From: UWMA-0277 sp965183885
GTDB taxonomy: Bacteria; Bacteroidota; Bacteroidia; Flavobacteriales; BACL11
Direction: 5' to 3'
Length of the DNA: 64,000 bases
Assembly: GCA_965183885.1 (NCBI GenBank)
Contig: OZ238992.1
Span: 1,922,001-1,986,000, forward strand
Made by a program: the position numbers and the translations under genes. Shown here in pieces: positions 35,510-44,320 of the stretch. The notes under the pieces are model-generated. The model was not told the DNA's origin. It saw only the letters and a list, made by a program, of their open reading frames with translations, and did no database searches. Each line of letters starts with the position of its first letter. The first letter of the stretch is position 1.

Positions 35510-36417
35510 TGAGAAAAATTGTATTGTTTATTGTATTAATTGGTTTAACTAAGACTAATCTTAGTGCTCAGGAGATATTATGTAATGTAAGAGTAAATGC
35601 TTCACAAGTGCAAACAAGTGATAGAAAGGTATTTAATACTATGCAAAAAACTATCTATGAGTTTATTAATAATACTAAATGGACAAACACAAATATTAAG
35701 AATGAGGAACGTATTGATTGTACGATACTAATAAGTATTAATAAGAAGACTTCTACTGATGAGTATGAAGGTTCTATTCAAATTCAAAGTACAAGACCTG
35801 TTTATGGAACTTCTTATAAGTCAACATTGTTTAATTATATGGATAATAACTTTAAATTCAAGTATTTAGAATATCAGTCTTTAGAGTTTTCAGAAGCAAC
35901 ACATATGTCTAATTTAACATCTGTTTTGGCCTTTTATGTAAATATTATATTAGGTTTAGATTTTGCGACTTTTTCAGAATCAGGAGGTAATGAATATTTT
36001 AATAAAGCTCAGAAAATTGTAAGTAATGCACAAAGTGCTGCTGAACCAGGTTGGAAAGCATTTGAAAGTGATAAGAATAGGTATTGGTTGGCACATGATT
36101 TATTAGACTCAAGGTATTCCTCTTATCAATCAGCAATGTATAGCTATCATAGGTTAGGGCTTGACTTATTAGCTGAAGAGCCTGATGATGCACGTTTTGA
36201 AATTACTCAAGCTATAGAAAGCTTAAAAGATATTTATCGTGAAAATGCATCGGCATTTATATTAAAACTATTTTTTGATGCTAAGTCAGATGAAATAATT
36301 AAAATCTATTCAGAAGCTTTTTCAAATGAAAAAGCGAGAATTGTTAAAACCCTTGTTGAGATTGATCCTTCTCATTCCTCAAAATATCAAGCTATTACTA
36401 AATCTTCAGAAAAATAA
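35509..36417 (+). CDS. DUF4835 family secreted protein
   Basis: 302 residues. Signal peptide (IVLFIVLIGLTKTNLSA, cleavage before Gln), then EILCNVRVNASQVQTSDRKVFNTMQ, which is the usual opening of DUF4835, a Bacteroidota family found between coaBC and recN. The rest includes NNTKWTNTNIKNEERIDCTILISI and the helical AFYVNIILGLDFATFSESGG. Probably periplasmic or outer-membrane associated. Function unknown. Overlaps coaBC by 1 nt. Confidence 0.9.
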   Translation: MRKIVLFIVLIGLTKTNLSAQEILCNVRVNASQVQTSDRKVFNTMQKTIYEFINNTKWTNTNIKNEERIDCTILISINKKTSTDEYEGSIQIQSTRPVYGTSYKSTLFNYMDNNFKFKYLEYQSLEFSEATHMSNLTSVLAFYVNIILGLDFATFSESGGNEYFNKAQKIVSNAQSAAEPGWKAFESDKNRYWLAHDLLDSRYSSYQSAMYSYHRLGLDLLAEEPDDARFEITQAIESLKDIYRENASAFILKLFFDAKSDEIIKIYSEAFSNEKARIVKTLVEIDPSHSSKYQAITKSSEK

Positions 36418-36421
36418 GTAA

Positions 36422-38062
36422 ATGATTAAAAGCTTGCATATTAGTAATTACGCTCTATTAAAAGAGGTAAATATTAATTTTAAGGATGGGTTTACAGTAG
36501 TCTCAGGAGAAACAGGAGCAGGTAAATCAATTATGTTAGATGCACTTTCCCTTTTAATAGGGAAGAGGGTGGAGCGTTTTTCATCTGATAAAAAGAATGC
36601 AGCTAAAAGTATTATTGAAGGTGTGTTTGAAATGAGTGATTATCATCATCAGTTTTTTATAGATAATGACTTAGATTATGAGCTTAATACTGTAGTTCGA
36701 AGGGAGATAAATCAGAATGGGAAGAGCAGAGCTTTTATTAATGATACTCCAGTATTGTTAAGTACGCTTACAGCTTTTGGAAAGCAAATTATTGAAATAC
36801 ATGCACAGCATCAGTCAATTGTATTAAAAGATGAAATGGCTCAATTTTCTTTGATTGATCAATTAGCTAAGTCAGAAAAAGAATTAAAGAATTATTTAAT
36901 TGAATTTGCAGCTTATAATCAGTTAAAAAAGGAGTTAAGTAATATTAAAAGTAAAGGAAGTTTATCTTTAGCTGAGTTAGAATTTTTACAATTTCAATTT
37001 GATGAGTTGTATGCAGCCAATATAGTAGAGGGTGAGAAGGAAACTTTAGAGCAGGAGATAGTTTTACTTGAAAACGTTGATGGAATTGCTTCAGCTATTG
37101 GTGAAAGTGAACATTTCTTGAACAATGAACAAGGTGTTTTATCTTCATTAAGTGCTATTAAAAGAAGATTGCTAGAGTTTGATACGTTTTCTGAATTATC
37201 AGATAGAGTAGAGAGTGTTCTTATTGAATTGAATGATATTAATGCAAATTTATCTGATATAAATAATAGGTTAGAAGCAGACCCTGAACAACTTTTAAAA
37301 TTAAATACTAGGTTGGATTTAATCAATAATTTACTTCAGAAGCATAGGAAATCATTTATTGAGGAGCTTATTGATTTAAGGGATGAAATGGAGCAGAAGA
37401 TTAATCTTTCTGCAAGTTTTGATGCAGTATTAACAACTAAGGCAAAGGAGTTGGAGGCACAAATGCTAAAGCTAGAACAGGCTGCTAACCTTTTAACAGT
37501 AAAAAGAAGTAAAATTGTAAAAAAAGTAAAAAGTGATATTGAAGGGTTATTAAAGAAACTAGGTATGCCATATGCTCAGTTTGATGTGTTAATGGAACAA
37601 ATTGATACTTATCACTCATATGGGAATACTTCAATTTCATTTCAATTTTCAGGAAATAAAGGGAGTGCTATTCAAGAGATTTCAAAGGTAGCTTCTGGGG
37701 GTGAATTGTCACGTTTAATGTTAGCAATAAAGTACATAACTGCACAATTATCAAAAGTAAATATCCTTGTTTTTGATGAAATTGATACAGGAGTTTCTGG
37801 AGAAATAGCAGCATTAATGGGAGATATGATGAAGAAAATTAGTGTTTCAAATCAATTAATTGCGATATCACACCTTCCGCAAATAGCAAGTAATGCTAAT
37901 ACGCATTTAAAGGTAGTAAAATCGGTAGTAAAAGATGAAACAGTGTCTGCTGTTTTGGAGTTAAATAAAGAGCAAAGGGTAGAGGAAATAGCAAAGCTAT
38001 TAAGTGGAAAAAAAATTACTAAAGCAGCAATTGATAATGCTTTGGAGTTATTAAATCAATAA
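36422..38062 (+). CDS. recN: DNA repair protein RecN
   Basis: 546 residues, normal length. SMC-like ATPase: Walker A GETGAGKSIMLDAL near the start (residues ~31-44), QIIEIHAQHQSIVL (Q-loop region), two coiled-coil arms in the middle, the ABC signature VASGGELSRLMLAIKY and Walker B ILVFDEIDTGVSGEIA, then ISHLPQIA. Acts in double-strand break repair. The fabI promoter overlaps the last codons region of this gene. Confidence 0.97.
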   Translation: MIKSLHISNYALLKEVNINFKDGFTVVSGETGAGKSIMLDALSLLIGKRVERFSSDKKNAAKSIIEGVFEMSDYHHQFFIDNDLDYELNTVVRREINQNGKSRAFINDTPVLLSTLTAFGKQIIEIHAQHQSIVLKDEMAQFSLIDQLAKSEKELKNYLIEFAAYNQLKKELSNIKSKGSLSLAELEFLQFQFDELYAANIVEGEKETLEQEIVLLENVDGIASAIGESEHFLNNEQGVLSSLSAIKRRLLEFDTFSELSDRVESVLIELNDINANLSDINNRLEADPEQLLKLNTRLDLINNLLQKHRKSFIEELIDLRDEMEQKINLSASFDAVLTTKAKELEAQMLKLEQAANLLTVKRSKIVKKVKSDIEGLLKKLGMPYAQFDVLMEQIDTYHSYGNTSISFQFSGNKGSAIQEISKVASGGELSRLMLAIKYITAQLSKVNILVFDEIDTGVSGEIAALMGDMMKKISVSNQLIAISHLPQIASNANTHLKVVKSVVKDETVSAVLELNKEQRVEEIAKLLSGKKITKAAIDNALELLNQ

Positions 38063-38065
38063 GTT

Positions 38066-38073
38066 TATATTTG
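38066..38073 (+). promoter_or_regulatory. -7 element of fabI
   Basis: TATATTTG, 3 nt after the recN stop and 18 nt before the ATG at 38092. This argues against an upstream start at 38071, which lies inside the element. Confidence 0.6.
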
Positions 38074-38091
38074 CACCCTAAAATAAATAAT

Positions 38092-38922
38092 ATGGCAAAC
38101 AATATTTTAAAAGGAAAAAGAGGAATTATATTCGGAGCATTAGATAGTAAATCTATAGCTTGGAAGGTTGCAGAGCATGCTCATGCAGAAGGTGCAAAAT
38201 TTGTGCTAACTAATGCGCCTATCGCTTTGCGTATGGGTACAATTAATGAATTAGCTGAAAAAACAGGCTCAAAAGTTATTCCAGCTGATGCAACATCAAT
38301 GGATGACTTAAAAGCATTGTATGAGGCTGCAATGGAAGAATTAGGAGGAAAGATTGACTTTGTGCTGCACTCAATAGGAATGTCTGTTAATGTGAGAAAA
38401 GGAAAAGCTTATTATGAGCAAAACCACGATTGGACTATGAAAGGGATGGATGTTTCTGCAATGTCATTTCATAAAACAATGCAAGCAGCTTGGGAACTTG
38501 ATGCTTTAAATGAATGGGGGTCAGTAGTTGGTTTGTCTTATATTGCTGCTCAAAGAGTATTCCATACTTATAATGATATGGCTGATAATAAAGCAATGTT
38601 AGAGTCTATTGCTCGTAGCTTTGGTTACCATTATGGTTTAAGAAGAAAAGTAAGAGTAAATACAATTTCACAATCGCCTACTGATACTACTGCTGGTAGT
38701 GGAGTTGCTGGTTTTGATGGGTTTTACAAATTCTCAGATGATTTAGCGCCTTTAGGTAATGCTTCAGCTGATGATTGTGCAGACTACTGCATTTCATTAT
38801 TCTCTGATTACACTAAAAAAGTAACAATGCAAAACCTTTTCCATGATGGAGGGTTCTCTTTTATGGGGATGAGTGCTGAAGTAATGGAGACTTATATGAA
38901 AACAGTAAATGAGAATAAATAA
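38092..38922 (+). CDS. fabI: Enoyl-[acyl-carrier-protein] reductase FabI
   Basis: 276 residues from the ATG at 38092. Rossmann fold with KRGIIFGALDSKSIAWKVAEH (the FabI-type nucleotide loop), DFVLHSIGMS, and the catalytic Tyr-x6-Lys in TYNDMADNKAMLE. It reduces the enoyl-ACP double bond in each round of fatty acid synthesis. Own promoter; followed by a terminator shared with the converging clpC gene. Confidence 0.96.
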   Translation: MANNILKGKRGIIFGALDSKSIAWKVAEHAHAEGAKFVLTNAPIALRMGTINELAEKTGSKVIPADATSMDDLKALYEAAMEELGGKIDFVLHSIGMSVNVRKGKAYYEQNHDWTMKGMDVSAMSFHKTMQAAWELDALNEWGSVVGLSYIAAQRVFHTYNDMADNKAMLESIARSFGYHYGLRRKVRVNTISQSPTDTTAGSGVAGFDGFYKFSDDLAPLGNASADDCADYCISLFSDYTKKVTMQNLFHDGGFSFMGMSAEVMETYMKTVNENK

Positions 38923-38943
38923 TATCTAATTATATTTTATAAT

Positions 38944-38976
38944 AAAAAAGCCCACTCATTTGAGCGGGCTTTTTTT
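38944..38976. terminator. Bidirectional terminator between fabI and clpC
   Basis: Six A, GCCCACTCA, loop TT, TGAGCGGGC, seven T (stem 38950-38969 with one A-C mismatch). It serves fabI on the plus strand and overlaps the last codon region of clpC on the minus strand. Confidence 0.85.
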
Positions 38977-41524
38977 ATTTGCTAGCACTAGTGCTGCTGC
39001 TAGAGGGTTTCTTTTTTCTAGGCTTGCTAATTTTCATTACAAGTTCCGTTTTTTCTTTATTAAGACTAACCTTTATAGTGTCTCCTTCTTTTATCTGAGC
39101 ATTAATAATTTCTTCTGATAACGGATCTTCAAAATATTTCTGGATAGCTCTTTTTAAAGGTCTAGCGCCAAACTTAATATCAAAACCTTTATCTGCAATA
39201 AAGTCCTTAGCCTCTTCAGTTATTTTTACAGTGTACCCTAAAGTATTTATACGTTTTAGTAGGCTGTTCATTTCAATATCAATTATTTTATTGATGTCCT
39301 CTTTTTCAAGTGAATTAAATACAATAATATCATCAATTCTATTTAGGAATTCTGGAGCGAAAGCTCTTTTTAATGCTTTTTCTATTACTCCTTTTGAATG
39401 GGTGTCAGAATTTTGTTTTTTGGCTGTAGTATTAAAGCCAATTCCTTGCCCAAAATCTTTTAACTGACGTGCTCCAATATTAGACGTCATTATAATAATG
39501 GTGTTCTTAAAGCTTATTTTACGGCCTAAACTATCCGTCATTTGTCCATCATCGAGTGCTTGAAGCAGTATGTTAAATACATCAGGATGTGCTTTTTCAA
39601 TTTCATCTAATAGGATAACAGAGTAGGGCTTTCTTCTTACCTTTTCAGTAAGTTGCCCGCCTTCTTCATAGCCTATATATCCTGGAGGAGCTCCAACTAA
39701 TCTGCTTACTGCAAATTTCTCCATATACTCACTCATATCTAACCTTATTAAGGCTTCTGATGAGTCAAACATTTCTTCTGATAAAGCTTTTGTAAGTTGT
39801 GTTTTTCCAACTCCTGTAGGTCCTAAAAAGATAAATGATCCAATTGGTTTTTCAGGGTCTTTTAATCCAACTCTGTTTCGTCTAATTGCTTTCACAACCT
39901 TTTCTACTGCTTCATCTTGTCCAATAATCTTACTCTTGATATTATTAGTCATTGAAGATAGTTTCTTTCTCTCTTGAGAAGCAACTCTTTGTACTGGGAT
40001 TCCTGTCATTATTGAAATTACATCAGCAACTATTTCTTCTGAAACAGTCTCTTTATTCGATTTTAATTCCTTCTCCCAAATGTCTTTTGCATGTTCTAGT
40101 TGAGCAGTTAATTTCTTTTCTGTATCCCTAAGCTCGGCTGCAATCTCAAACTTTTGTTTTTTAATAGCTGCTTTTTTATCAGTAGTTATCTTCTCTAGTT
40201 TTTGTTCTAAACTAGTAATATTTTTAGGAACAATAATGTTAGTTATATGTACTCTAGATCCTGCTTCATCTAAGGCGTCAATAGCCTTATCGGGCAAGAA
40301 ACGATCATTCATGTATCTGTCAGTAAGAATAACACAAGCTTTTATAGCTTCTTCAGTATAACTTACATTATGGTGCTCTTCATATTTGAATTTAATATTA
40401 CTAAGTATCTCTATTGTTTCTTCAATAGAGGTAGGTTCAACTATTACCTTTTGAAATCTACGCTCTAAAGCTCCATCTTTTTCAATATGTTGTCTGTATT
40501 CATCTAAGGTAGTGGCGCCAATACATTGTAGCTCTCCTCTAGCTAGGGCTGGCTTAAACATATTTGATGCGTCTAAAGATCCAGAAGCACCTCCAGCACC
40601 AACTAAGGTGTGTATTTCATCTATAAATAAAATAATATCAGGATTCTTCTCTAGTTCAGAAATAATTCCTTTCATTCTTTCTTCAAATTGTCCTCTATAC
40701 TTTGTGCCTGCAACTAATGCAGCTAAGTCAAGCATTACTATTCTTTTGTTAAATAATACTCTGGAAACTTTCCTTTGTGTTATTCTTAAGGCTAGTCCTT
40801 CTGCTATTGCTGATTTTCCTACTCCAGGTTCTCCAACTAAAATTGGATTATTTTTCTTTCTTCTACTTAGTATTTGAGATACTCTTTCAATTTCTTTATG
40901 CCTACCAACAATTGGGTCTAACCTTCCTTCAATTGCATACTTTGTAAGGTCTCTACCAAAGTTATCAAGTACTGGAGTTGCACTTTTTGTAGTTGATTTT
41001 GGTTTTTCAGGAGTTGATGGTCCAAAAATATCATCATCATTCTCTGCTTCATCTCCTAAGTCATCTTCATGTTCCGATTTTATATCAAGATTATGTACTT
41101 CGTATTCTTCAAGTATAATTTCATAGCTTAAGTGTAAGTGTTTAAATGAAAGAGTAACGATATTGTTTTCATCCAGTAGTATAGCTAGTAGTACATGAAT
41201 AGTTTTTATTTCATCTTCACCTAAATTTTTACGTTCCATTATTGATTTTTTAAGAATACGTTCAGTTTGTTTCTTAAAATTAATGCTGTCCTTGTCTATA
41301 CTAGTGCGACTGTCTCTTTTTGTAATATTACTTTCAATAATTACTCTTAAATCTTTTGGGTCAATCCCTAAGCCTTTAAGTACATTTATTGCAGTACCAC
41401 CTCCTTCACGAAGTATACCTAAAAAAAGGTGTTCTACACCAATACTCTCGTTGCCCAGTCGAAGTACTTCCTCTCTTACGTAGGTAAATACATCTTTCAT
41501 TCTTTCTGAAAATCCAGTACTCAT
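38975..41524 (-). CDS. clpC: ATP-dependent Clp protease ATP-binding subunit ClpC
   Basis: 849 residues. Clp N domain (residues ~1-145, GNESIGVEHLFLGIL), first AAA+ module with GEPGVGKSAIAEGL, a UVR-type coiled coil (KKQKFEIAAELRDTEKKL), second AAA+ module with GPTGVGKTQLTKAL and the C-terminal D2-small domain. The middle segment places it in ClpC rather than ClpA or ClpB. It unfolds substrates for ClpP. The C-terminus is basic and Ser-rich (PRKKKPSSSSTSASK). The 190-bp gap to gyrA is divergent and AT-rich; no clear -7 element was found in it. Confidence 0.95.
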   Translation of the reverse strand: MSTGFSERMKDVFTYVREEVLRLGNESIGVEHLFLGILREGGGTAINVLKGLGIDPKDLRVIIESNITKRDSRTSIDKDSINFKKQTERILKKSIMERKNLGEDEIKTIHVLLAILLDENNIVTLSFKHLHLSYEIILEEYEVHNLDIKSEHEDDLGDEAENDDDIFGPSTPEKPKSTTKSATPVLDNFGRDLTKYAIEGRLDPIVGRHKEIERVSQILSRRKKNNPILVGEPGVGKSAIAEGLALRITQRKVSRVLFNKRIVMLDLAALVAGTKYRGQFEERMKGIISELEKNPDIILFIDEIHTLVGAGGASGSLDASNMFKPALARGELQCIGATTLDEYRQHIEKDGALERRFQKVIVEPTSIEETIEILSNIKFKYEEHHNVSYTEEAIKACVILTDRYMNDRFLPDKAIDALDEAGSRVHITNIIVPKNITSLEQKLEKITTDKKAAIKKQKFEIAAELRDTEKKLTAQLEHAKDIWEKELKSNKETVSEEIVADVISIMTGIPVQRVASQERKKLSSMTNNIKSKIIGQDEAVEKVVKAIRRNRVGLKDPEKPIGSFIFLGPTGVGKTQLTKALSEEMFDSSEALIRLDMSEYMEKFAVSRLVGAPPGYIGYEEGGQLTEKVRRKPYSVILLDEIEKAHPDVFNILLQALDDGQMTDSLGRKISFKNTIIIMTSNIGARQLKDFGQGIGFNTTAKKQNSDTHSKGVIEKALKRAFAPEFLNRIDDIIVFNSLEKEDINKIIDIEMNSLLKRINTLGYTVKITEEAKDFIADKGFDIKFGARPLKRAIQKYFEDPLSEEIINAQIKEGDTIKVSLNKEKTELVMKISKPRKKKPSSSSTSASK

Positions 41525-41716
41525 AATTTAATTGTTTTTATTCAACTTAAAATCTTTTGCAAGATATTGACTAAAATCAGACATTTAACAATAGCATTCC
41601 CTCATTTTTTTTAACAAATATTGTTCATAACTTAACTGTTAATATTTAGTGGTTTTACTACCCTAAAATACGCAAATTTCTTTTATTTGTTACCTTAACG
41701 AAAAAAGATAAAAAAT

Positions 41717-44320
41717 ATGTCATTAGGAGGAGAAAAAATTATCCCTATTAATATTGAAGAGGAAATGAAATCAAAGTACATTGATTATTCAATGTCAGTT
41801 ATTGTTTCTAGAGCTTTACCAGATGTGAGAGATGGATTAAAACCAGTGCATAGAAGAGTGCTTTATGGTATGCATGAATTGGGGATAAAATCAAATACAG
41901 CTTATAAAAAATCTGCAAGAATTGTAGGGGAGGTGCTTGGTAAGTTTCACCCTCATGGTGATACTTCTGTATATGATGCTATGGTTCGTATGGCTCAACC
42001 CTGGAGTTTACGATATATGTTAGTTGATGGACAAGGGAATTTTGGTTCTGTTGATGGGGATAACCCTGCAGCAATGCGTTATACGGAGGCTAGAATGCGC
42101 AAAACAGCAGAAGATATGCTGATGGATATTGATAAAGAAACTATTGATTGGAATTTAAACTTTGATGATACCTTAAAAGAACCATCTGTTTTACCTGCAA
42201 GATTACCTGCTTTACTTTTAAATGGAACTACTGGTATTGCGGTAGGTATGGCTACTAATATGCCTCCACATAATATTACTGAGGTTGTTAATGGTACGCT
42301 TGCTTATATTGAAAAAAGAGGAGACCTTGAAGTTTCTGATTTAATGGAGCATGTTAAAGCTCCTGATTTTCCTACAGGAGGAACAATTTATGGTTACGAT
42401 GGAGTTCGTTCTGCTTTTGAAACAGGTAGAGGGCGTATTGTAATTAGAGGTAAAGTACGATTTGAAGAAACTGCTACTAGAGAACAAATTATTGTAGAGG
42501 AGATTCCTTATATGGTAAATAAATCGAACATGATTAAGCAAACTGCTGATTTAGTAAATAATAAAAAGTTGGAGGGTATCGCTGATATTAGAGATGAGTC
42601 GGATAGAAATGGGATGCGTATTGTTTATGATTTAAAGCGTGATGCAATACCAAACATTGTATTAAATAAATTGTATAAGTATACTGCTTTACAGTCTTCA
42701 TTTTCAGTAAACAACATTGCTTTGGTTAAGGGTAGGCCACAGTTACTAAACTTAAAAGAATTGATTGGTCATTTTGTTGATCATAGACATGAAGTACTTA
42801 TTCGTAAAACAAAGTATGAATTAGCAGCTGCTGAAAAAAGAGCTCATATTTTAGAAGGTTTACTTATTGCATTGGATAATTTAGATGCAGTAATTAAGTT
42901 AATTCGTTCTTCTCGTACTCCTGAGGATGCAAGAAACGGATTAATGTCTAACTTTAAATTATCAGAAGTACAATCTAGGGCAATACTTGATTTAAGATTG
43001 CAGAAACTTACTGGGTTAGAAATGGATAAGATTAAAGCTGAACATGCTGAGATTATGGAAAGAATTAAGCATTTAAACTTAATCTTATCTGATGAAAATT
43101 TAAGATACACGATACTTTCTGACGATTTAAAAGAAGTTAGAGAAAAGTATGGTGATGATAGAAGATCAACTATTGAGTATTCTTCATCAGAGGTTAGTAT
43201 AGAAGATATGATACCAAATGAGGAAGTATTAATTACTATTTCTCATTTAGGTTATGTTAAAAGAACTTCATTATCAGAATATAAAGCACAAGGTAGAGGA
43301 GGAGTTGGTAGTAGAGGAGCAACTACTAGAGATGAAGACTTTGTAGAAGAAATGGTAATGGCAAATAATCATGATTATATGCTATTCTTTACTGAGCAAG
43401 GAAGATGTTTCTGGTTAAAAGTATATGAAATTCCTGAAGGAGGTAAAACTGCAAAAGGTAGGGCAATACAAAACATGATTAATCTTCCTAAGGATGATAA
43501 AGTTATGGCTTATATTACTACTAAGGATTTAAAAGATGAAGAATATATTAACTCTCACTATATAGTAATGTGTACTAAAAAAGGGGTTATTAAAAAGACA
43601 TCATTAGAGGCATATTCAAGACCAAGAACTAATGGTATTAATGCAATTACTATTCGTGAAGGAGATCAATTATTAGAAGCAAAAATGACTACTGGTAATT
43701 CTCAAATTATGATGGCAGTTAAATCTGGTAAGTCTATTCGATTTGAAGAAGAAAAAGTAAGGTCAATGGGGCGTACTGCTGCTGGAGTTAGAGGAATTAC
43801 TTTAGGTAGTGATACTGATGAAGTTGTAGGAATGATATGTGTTAATGATTTAGAATCAAATGTATTAGTAGTTTCTGAAAATGGATACGGAAAACGTTCA
43901 GCTGTTGAAGATTATAGAATAACAAATAGAGGAGGAAAAGGAGTTAAAACTATTAATGTAACAGAGAAAACAGGAAATCTTATTGCTCTTAAAAATGTAA
44001 CTGATGCTGATGATTTAATGGTAATTAATAAATCAGGAATTACAATTAGAATAGGAGTGGACACGTTAAGAGTAATGGGTAGAGCTACTCAGGGAGTAAA
44101 AATAATAAGACTAAGAGATGAAGACAGTATAGCATCTGTTGCTAAAGTATCTAAATGGGAGGAAGAGGAAGAAGAAACGGTACTTTTAGATGAACATGGT
44201 AATGTTATTGAAGCAGAGGGAATTATAGAGGGTGAGGCTACTGCTGAAACTAAGAGTGAAGCAACTACTACAGAAGAGAATAATGATAATCAAAAAGATG
44301 AAGAAAATGAAGAAAATTAA
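41717..44320 (+). CDS. gyrA: DNA gyrase subunit A
   Basis: 867 residues. IEEEMKSKYIDYSMSVIVSRALPDVRDGLKPVHRR is the family opening, RYTEARM carries the catalytic Tyr, and the C-terminal half has six propeller blades including the GyrA box-like KAQGRGGVGSRG. A long acidic tail (AEGIIEGEATAETKSE onward) is added. In the quinolone-determining stretch the sequence is HPHGDTSVYD, so the position matching E. coli Ser-83 is Thr. The stop lies inside the start region of the M16 protease. Confidence 0.96.
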   Translation: MSLGGEKIIPINIEEEMKSKYIDYSMSVIVSRALPDVRDGLKPVHRRVLYGMHELGIKSNTAYKKSARIVGEVLGKFHPHGDTSVYDAMVRMAQPWSLRYMLVDGQGNFGSVDGDNPAAMRYTEARMRKTAEDMLMDIDKETIDWNLNFDDTLKEPSVLPARLPALLLNGTTGIAVGMATNMPPHNITEVVNGTLAYIEKRGDLEVSDLMEHVKAPDFPTGGTIYGYDGVRSAFETGRGRIVIRGKVRFEETATREQIIVEEIPYMVNKSNMIKQTADLVNNKKLEGIADIRDESDRNGMRIVYDLKRDAIPNIVLNKLYKYTALQSSFSVNNIALVKGRPQLLNLKELIGHFVDHRHEVLIRKTKYELAAAEKRAHILEGLLIALDNLDAVIKLIRSSRTPEDARNGLMSNFKLSEVQSRAILDLRLQKLTGLEMDKIKAEHAEIMERIKHLNLILSDENLRYTILSDDLKEVREKYGDDRRSTIEYSSSEVSIEDMIPNEEVLITISHLGYVKRTSLSEYKAQGRGGVGSRGATTRDEDFVEEMVMANNHDYMLFFTEQGRCFWLKVYEIPEGGKTAKGRAIQNMINLPKDDKVMAYITTKDLKDEEYINSHYIVMCTKKGVIKKTSLEAYSRPRTNGINAITIREGDQLLEAKMTTGNSQIMMAVKSGKSIRFEEEKVRSMGRTAAGVRGITLGSDTDEVVGMICVNDLESNVLVVSENGYGKRSAVEDYRITNRGGKGVKTINVTEKTGNLIALKNVTDADDLMVINKSGITIRIGVDTLRVMGRATQGVKIIRLRDEDSIASVAKVSKWEEEEEETVLLDEHGNVIEAEGIIEGEATAETKSEATTTEENNDNQKDEENEEN

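Noticed and set aside
44232..44297. Longer start for the M16 protease inside gyrA
   Set aside because: It would put a basic 22-residue stretch before the signal peptide and overlap gyrA by ~90 nt; the ATG at 44298 or 44307 gives a normal signal peptide.
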